Below are positions 60,016-64,000 of a stretch of DNA of 64,000 nucleotides, one piece after another. Positions within the stretch are counted from its first letter, which is position 1, and the number at the start of each line of letters is the position of its first letter. The stretch covers positions 1 through 64,000 of the forward strand of contig NZ_FNDC01000010.1 in the NCBI RefSeq assembly GCF_900099655.1. Reading direction: 5' to 3'. Source of the DNA: Planococcus glaciei. Lineage in GTDB: Bacteria > Bacillota > Bacilli > Bacillales_A > Planococcaceae. The position numbers and the translations under genes are program-made. The notes beneath the pieces were generated by a model that did no database searches, was not told where the DNA came from, and saw only the letters and a program-made list of their open reading frames with translations.

Positions 60016-61329
60016 ATGACAGTATTACATTTTACCGGCATCAAAGGTTCCGGTATGAGCCCGCTTGCTCAAATCATGCATGATATGGGAGAGCACGTAC
60101 AAGGTTCCGATATAGAAAAACATTTCTTCACAGAAGACCGGCTTCGCGAACGGGGCATCACCATTCTGCCTTTTGATGAAAACAATATTCAAGAAAACAT
60201 GACCATCATCGCTGGGAACGCATTTAATGACGAGCATCCCGAACTCGTCAAGGCTCGAGAACTGGGTGCGACCATCATTCGCTACCACGATTTCCTTGGT
60301 GATTTGATGAAGCAGTATGTGTCCGTGGCTATTACGGGCGCCCATGGCAAAACTTCGACTACCGGCTTGATGGCACATGTGCTTGACGGATATAAACCGG
60401 TCTCGTATTTGATCGGGGACGGTACAGGCTTCGGAAAAGAAAATTCCCATTATTTTGTAGCGGAAGCTTGTGAATACCGGCGCCATTTCCTGGCGTACCA
60501 TCCGGATTATGCCATCATGACCAATATCGATTTTGACCATCCGGATTATTTTACGGGAATTGATGATGTTTTCAAAGCATTTGAAGAAATGGCCCAGCAA
60601 GTCAAAAAGTGCATTATCGCTTGCGGAGACGATGAGCACCTTCAAAGAATTCAGGCGCCTGTGCCTGTCGTCTATTACGGGTTCGGCCCGGAAAACGATT
60701 TTCAGGCGCGGAACGTTGTAAAAGACACAGAAGGCACAACATTCGATGTAGTCATCCGGAATGAATTTTTCCATACATTCAATATTCCGATGTTTGGAGA
60801 CCATGCCGTTTTGAACGCGCTTGGCGTCATTTCTTTGTGCCATTATGAAAACATACCTGCGGATATCATCCAGCAGCAATTGTCCAACTACGGCGGCGTA
60901 AAACGCCGGTTCACCCAAACGGAACTGGGCGGCAATATTTTAATCGATGATTATGCCCACCATCCGACAGAAATCCGCGCCACTTTGCAGTCGGCGCGCC
61001 AAAAATTTCCGAACCGTGAATTAATCGCGATTTTCCAGCCGCATACGTTCACGCGCACTCAAACTTTTCTGCAGGAATTTGCGGATAGCTTGAGCGGGGC
61101 GGACCACGTTTACTTATGTGATATTTTTGGTTCGGCACGCGAGAAAGCCGGCACCTTGACTATCCAGGATCTTGTAGAAAAAATCGAAGGCAGCAACGTG
61201 CTTCAGGCCGACGATGTATCCCCTTTGCTATCGCACGAACAAGGAGTCTACTTGTTCATGGGCGCAGGAGATGTTACCAAGTTCCAGGAAGCTTTTGAAA
61301 AATTAATCACTTCTCAGGAGACAGTTTGA
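60016..61329 (+). CDS. murC: UDP-N-acetylmuramate--L-alanine ligase
   Basis: Mur ligase of 437 residues that adds L-Ala to UDP-MurNAc. [13 protein letters not shown] near residue 9 (UDP-binding), the P-loop [10 protein letters not shown] near 108, the central [10 protein letters not shown] near 171 and the C-terminal [14 protein letters not shown] near 308 are all present. Cytosolic. The terminator overlaps its stop codon. Confidence 0.96.
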   Translation: MTVLHFTGIKGSGMSPLAQIMHDMGEHVQGSDIEKHFFTEDRLRERGITILPFDENNIQENMTIIAGNAFNDEHPELVKARELGATIIRYHDFLGDLMKQYVSVAITGAHGKTSTTGLMAHVLDGYKPVSYLIGDGTGFGKENSHYFVAEACEYRRHFLAYHPDYAIMTNIDFDHPDYFTGIDDVFKAFEEMAQQVKKCIIACGDDEHLQRIQAPVPVVYYGFGPENDFQARNVVKDTEGTTFDVVIRNEFFHTFNIPMFGDHAVLNALGVISLCHYENIPADIIQQQLSNYGGVKRRFTQTELGGNILIDDYAHHPTEIRATLQSARQKFPNRELIAIFQPHTFTRTQTFLQEFADSLSGADHVYLCDIFGSAREKAGTLTIQDLVEKIEGSNVLQADDVSPLLSHEQGVYLFMGAGDVTKFQEAFEKLITSQETV

Positions 61330-61354
61330 CTTTAAAGTCAAATTGTCTTTTTTT
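61320..61354 (+). terminator. Terminator of murC
   Basis: A 13-bp stem with one mismatch (GACAGTTTGACTT and near-complement), then T7. Confidence 0.85.
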
Positions 61355-61400
61355 ATGCAGGATTTCCGGCGATTTTGTGGAATAAAACTAAAGACCCTGT

Positions 61401-61426
61401 GTTTAGACACACTTAGGGTAGGGTAG
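61401..61426 (+). promoter_or_regulatory. SigB-type promoter of ytxGHJ
   Basis: GTTTAG-N14-GGGTAG: five of six positions match SigB consensus in each half. It lies 40 nt upstream of ytxG. The B. subtilis ytxGHJ operon is a SigB (general stress) operon. Confidence 0.75.
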
Positions 61427-61467
61427 AAAAGAGATATAACAGTTTTGGGAAAGAAGGAGGAAACAGT

Positions 61468-61959
61468 ATGGATTGGAGTATTTTGCTTTACATAGCTGCC
61501 ATTGTTGCCGCTATCGGATTCTTAATTTTATGCGTGGCTTTAGCTATGACATTAAACTCGCTCAAAAACACTTTAAAAGAAGTGTCAGGCACTGTATCCG
61601 GCCTGGAAAATCAACTACAGGGTGTCACGTTGGAAACAACGAACCTGCTGCACAAAACAAATGCTTTGGCAGAAGACATCCAGGTGAAATCTGAAAAATT
61701 GAATACGGTGGTTGACGCTGTAAAAGGTGTCGGCAATGCAGTAACAGATTTAAACTCATCTGTCCGTCGCATTACGACTACCGTGTCTTCGCAAGTGGAA
61801 GACAATGAAGAAAAAATCGCTCAAGTTGTGCAATGGGGCAACGTAGTGATGGGCATCCGCGACAAATGGAAAGAACGCAAAATTTATGAGGCGCGCGCGT
61901 CTTCATCTTATGCACCTGTACCTGGGCAAAAGCGTTTGCCGCATAACGACCAGATTTAA
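61468..61959 (+). CDS. ytxG: DUF948 general stress protein YtxG
   Basis: A 163-residue protein with one N-terminal membrane helix (residues 4-27) and a long coiled-coil region (LKEVSGTVSGLENQLQGVTLETTNLLHKT, DUF948). First gene of the SigB-type operon with ytxH and ytxJ. Molecular role unknown. Confidence 0.9.
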   Translation: MDWSILLYIAAIVAAIGFLILCVALAMTLNSLKNTLKEVSGTVSGLENQLQGVTLETTNLLHKTNALAEDIQVKSEKLNTVVDAVKGVGNAVTDLNSSVRRITTTVSSQVEDNEEKIAQVVQWGNVVMGIRDKWKERKIYEARASSSYAPVPGQKRLPHNDQI

Positions 61960-61988
61960 CAAAACCAACAATAATGGAGGAATGTAAG

Positions 61989-62912
61989 ATGACACAAAAC
62001 AACAACAACAATAATAACCAAAACCCAAATTATAATGAGTCTCAATACAATAAAAACTACTATTCTCCAACCGATCAAAACACAAACCAGAATTCTTACT
62101 ATGCAAATGAAAGCGCGTTTAACCAAACGGACTACGTGCCGCAATCTTATGGCATGGGCAACCGCTACGACGATTTATACGATTATGAAGAAGAAGCTGG
62201 ATCAAAAGACTTCATCATCGGCGCATTGGTCGGTGGTATTATCGGTGCAGCTGCAGCATTATTCCTGGCGCCTAAATCTGGCAAGGAATTGCGCACGGAC
62301 TTAAATACACATGCAAGCACTTTGAAAGAAAAAACGTCCGGCTATACGGATACAGTAAAAGAAAAATCAAGCGGACTGACTCAACAGGTGAAAGAGCAGT
62401 CATCTAAAGTGGTCGACAAAGCAAAAAGCCTGAAAGGCGGCCAGTCACCAATGGATGACGGCACTGCATCTTCAGAAGGCGAAGAACAGATTGAAATGCT
62501 GAATACAGTCCAAAATTCTGTAGACCAAGCTGAATCAGCCGGCCACGAAGCATTTGCTTCAACTGCCAGTGCATTGAAAGAGGCCGTAGAAGAAGTGAAG
62601 GAAGAGAAGAAATCCAACACGTTTACTACAAGCGGTACTTCTAGCACAACAGGAACTACAGGAACTACAGGAACTACCGGGTCAACCAGTTCAACTGGCT
62701 ACTCTACAGGAAACACAAGCTCAACAGCTTCTGGCACTACAGGAAGCAGCGCAGCTTCAACTTCCAACAAAAACAACACAAACAGCAGCAATTCGAACTC
62801 GAACAAAAACAGTTCAAGCAACAATTCAAACTCAAATAAAAACAGCTCTAGCAATAGTTCAAACAACAGCTCCAACAAAAATAACTCTGGCAACAACAAA
62901 TCAACGAAATAA
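61989..62912 (+). CDS. ytxH: YtxH-family general stress protein with long low-complexity tails
   Basis: The YtxH domain FIIGALVGGIIGAAAALFLAPKSGKELRTDL (one membrane helix, about residues 72-100) sits inside a much longer protein of 307 residues. It is flanked by an Asn/Tyr-rich N-terminus, a coiled coil (about 105-205) and a Thr/Gly then Ser/Asn/Lys-rich C-terminal tail of about 100 residues with TTG repeats. ATG at 61989 follows GGAGGAA; an earlier in-frame ATG lies within that site. Confidence 0.88.
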   Translation: MTQNNNNNNNQNPNYNESQYNKNYYSPTDQNTNQNSYYANESAFNQTDYVPQSYGMGNRYDDLYDYEEEAGSKDFIIGALVGGIIGAAAALFLAPKSGKELRTDLNTHASTLKEKTSGYTDTVKEKSSGLTQQVKEQSSKVVDKAKSLKGGQSPMDDGTASSEGEEQIEMLNTVQNSVDQAESAGHEAFASTASALKEAVEEVKEEKKSNTFTTSGTSSTTGTTGTTGTTGSTSSTGYSTGNTSSTASGTTGSSAASTSNKNNTNSSNSNSNKNSSSNNSNSNKNSSSNSSNNSSNKNNSGNNKSTK

Positions 62913-62928
62913 TCTGGGAGCGGATCCA

Positions 62929-63258
62929 ATGGAGAATCTAGTGCGTGTACAAGATTTAGACAGTTTAAAACAGGCTACGTCCGGTACCGAACATTATTGG
63001 CTGTTTAAACACAGCAGCACGTGCCCAGTATCCGCGGCAGCCTGGAACGAGTTCAATGAATATTGTTCTCTGCATCCCAACCAATTATTTTTGTTCCTGG
63101 TAGTCCAAGAAGACCGAGAATTGTCGAATAACATTGAGGCGCTGACGCGAATCAAACACGAATCGCCGCAGCTGTTCCATTTTTCGAATCAATCGGTTGA
63201 TTGGCATGCTTCACACGGGGACATTACAAGCAAATCGATGCAGGAATTTATCGCTTAA
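62929..63258 (+). CDS. ytxJ: YtxJ, bacilliredoxin-related stress protein
   Basis: A 109-residue thioredoxin-fold protein with the monothiol site HSSTCPVS near residue 28, where other bacilliredoxins have two cysteines. Family members act with bacillithiol to reduce mixed disulfides. Third gene of the ytxGHJ operon, 16 nt after ytxH; a terminator follows. Confidence 0.9.
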   Translation: MENLVRVQDLDSLKQATSGTEHYWLFKHSSTCPVSAAAWNEFNEYCSLHPNQLFLFLVVQEDRELSNNIEALTRIKHESPQLFHFSNQSVDWHASHGDITSKSMQEFIA

Positions 63259-63261
63259 AAA

Positions 63262-63293
63262 GAAAGCCGAAGCCTTGGTGCTTCGGCTTTTTG
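63262..63293 (+). terminator. Terminator of the ytxGHJ operon
   Basis: Stem AAAGCCGAAGC with CTTGGT loop and T5. Confidence 0.88.
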
Positions 63294-63337
63294 CTGCAGA
63301 AAACACTTTAGCGCGTTGAATCGCTAAAATAAATTGC

Positions 63338-63366
63338 GTGACTTTATCGAATACTTTGCTTATAAT
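63338..63366 (+). promoter_or_regulatory. SigA promoter of aroA
   Basis: GTGACT-N17-TATAAT, followed by two direct copies of TGATTCAC (63385 and 63402) in the short leader. Confidence 0.65.
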
Positions 63367-63427
63367 AACACTATTATGTTAATATGATTCACTAAGTAAG
63401 GTGATTCACGAAAGGGGAAATAAAAGA

Positions 63428-64000
63428 ATGAGCCATTCAGAATTAGAACAGCTTAGAGAAAAAGTTGATGCGGTCAACCTGCAAATCCTTTCTCTTATCA
63501 ACGAAAGAGCAGCAGTCATCCAAGAAATCGGGAAAATCAAGGAAAAGCAAGGTGTAAACCGATACGATCCACTGCGTGAGCGCCATATGCTGAATCTGTT
63601 AAAAGAAAATAATAACGGTCCTCTTGCACAAAAAACCGTTGACCATATATTTAAAGAAATCTTCAAATCCGCTTTGGATATGCAAGAAGAAGATCACCGC
63701 AAGGCTCTATTGGTATCGCGTAAAAAGAAAGCCGAAGATACAATCATTACAATCAACGGCGAACGCATTGGAGATGGCACGCCTTCCTTCATCTTTGGTC
63801 CATGTGCGGTAGAATCCCAAGAGCAAGTCTCTAAAGTGGCGGAAGCCATCGGCGCGAAAGGTCTTCGGTTAATCCGGGGTGGAGCGTACAAACCACGTAC
63901 TTCTCCATATGACTTCCAGGGGCTTGGACTTGACGGGCTGAAAATGCTGAAAGCGGCTGCCGAGCAATACAATTTGGCGGTTGTCTCTGAAATCGTTACG
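63428..64000 (+). CDS. aroA: Bifunctional chorismate mutase / DAHP synthase (3' end cut by window)
   Basis: Starts [17 protein letters not shown], an AroQ-type chorismate mutase domain (about residues 1-90), linked to a 3-deoxy-7-phosphoheptulonate synthase barrel ([10 protein letters not shown] near 121, [15 protein letters not shown] near 150). This fusion, named aroA or aroG in Bacillus, commits carbon to aromatic amino acids and chorismate, feeding the men operon at the other end of the window. Only 191 codons are inside the window. ATG follows GAAAGGGG. Confidence 0.93.
   Translation, partial: MSHSELEQLREKVDAVNLQILSLINERAAVIQEIGKIKEKQGVNRYDPLRERHMLNLLKENNNGPLAQKTVDHIFKEIFKSALDMQEEDHRKALLVSRKKKAEDTIITINGERIGDGTPSFIFGPCAVESQEQVSKVAEAIGAKGLRLIRGGAYKPRTSPYDFQGLGLDGLKMLKAAAEQYNLAVVSEIVT

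Noticed and set aside
60025-60918. 297-codon minus-strand open frame
   Set aside because: Antisense to murC, whose motifs are complete.

Overview
The window reads as a stretch of Bacillales chromosome, most likely Planococcaceae (Planococcus-like). This is inferred from protein flavour, moderate GC and gene order; no 16S rRNA gene is present to prove it. Most genes follow the order of the Bacillus subtilis ytxJ-murC-leuS-metK-men neighbourhood: the men operon, yidD, dps, ytkD, ytmA, pckA, metK, ytoA, ytpA, ytqAB, yttB, leuS, ytfP, ytgP, ytzG, ytzE, thpR, trmB, ytnP, ytoP, ytpPQR, sftA, murC, ytxGHJ and aroA.

Layout. 11-1794: nineteen tRNA genes in one array, in the order of the B. subtilis trnB cluster but without tRNA-His, closed by a strong terminator. 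1874-10427: a drug/metabolite exporter, then the menaquinone operon menF-D-H-B-E-C with overlapping genes. 10534-13720: a MOSC protein, a membrane protein/ATPase/SUKH trio, and a DUF1801 protein. 13825-16987: an orphan Zur-type zinc-binding lipoprotein, yidD, dps with a SigB-like promoter, ytkD and ytmA. 17063-20406: pckA and metK, the latter behind a SAM-I riboswitch. 20527-27229: a gamma carbonic anhydrase, a YtpA-like hydrolase that lacks its nucleophile serine, a luciferase-like oxidoreductase, a GH114-type gene broken by an amber codon, a UvrA paralogue and an acetyltransferase.

27230-35260 is an AT-rich accessory island interrupting the conserved block between the ytpA and ytqBA neighbourhoods. 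It holds short, mostly unrecognised genes: SUKH, small lipoproteins, a frameshifted SEC-C protein, a cupin, a CdiI-like immunity protein and an ECF sigma/anti-sigma pair. Two repeat families run through it. One is a 32-bp palindrome present four times, bracketing three small genes like cassettes. The other is a degenerate composite repeat found after or between genes. No integrase, transposase or phage gene is visible, so this is the least explained part of the window and the best place to look for something undescribed.

35299-64000 returns to core functions: ytqB/ytqA, an MFS transporter, CoA-transferase scoAB with a possible cre site, T-box-controlled leuS, a YtfP flavoprotein, a MurJ-like flippase, RNA-modification genes, PepV, D-amino-acid transaminase, a lipid kinase, trmB, a YtnP lactonase, an M42 peptidase, the ytpP-Q-R-sftA-murC run, SigB-type ytxGHJ, and the start of the chorismate mutase/DAHP synthase gene, which is cut by the window end. 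Dense 20-bp-period repeats follow leuS, and a Bacillaceae-type palindromic repeat lies next to ytzE.

Several genes link into pathways. AroA supplies chorismate, which MenF-D-H-C-E-B turn into menaquinone. Dat and MurC serve peptidoglycan precursors and YtgP resembles their flippase. PckA/ScoAB and MetK carry recognisable metabolic control elements.
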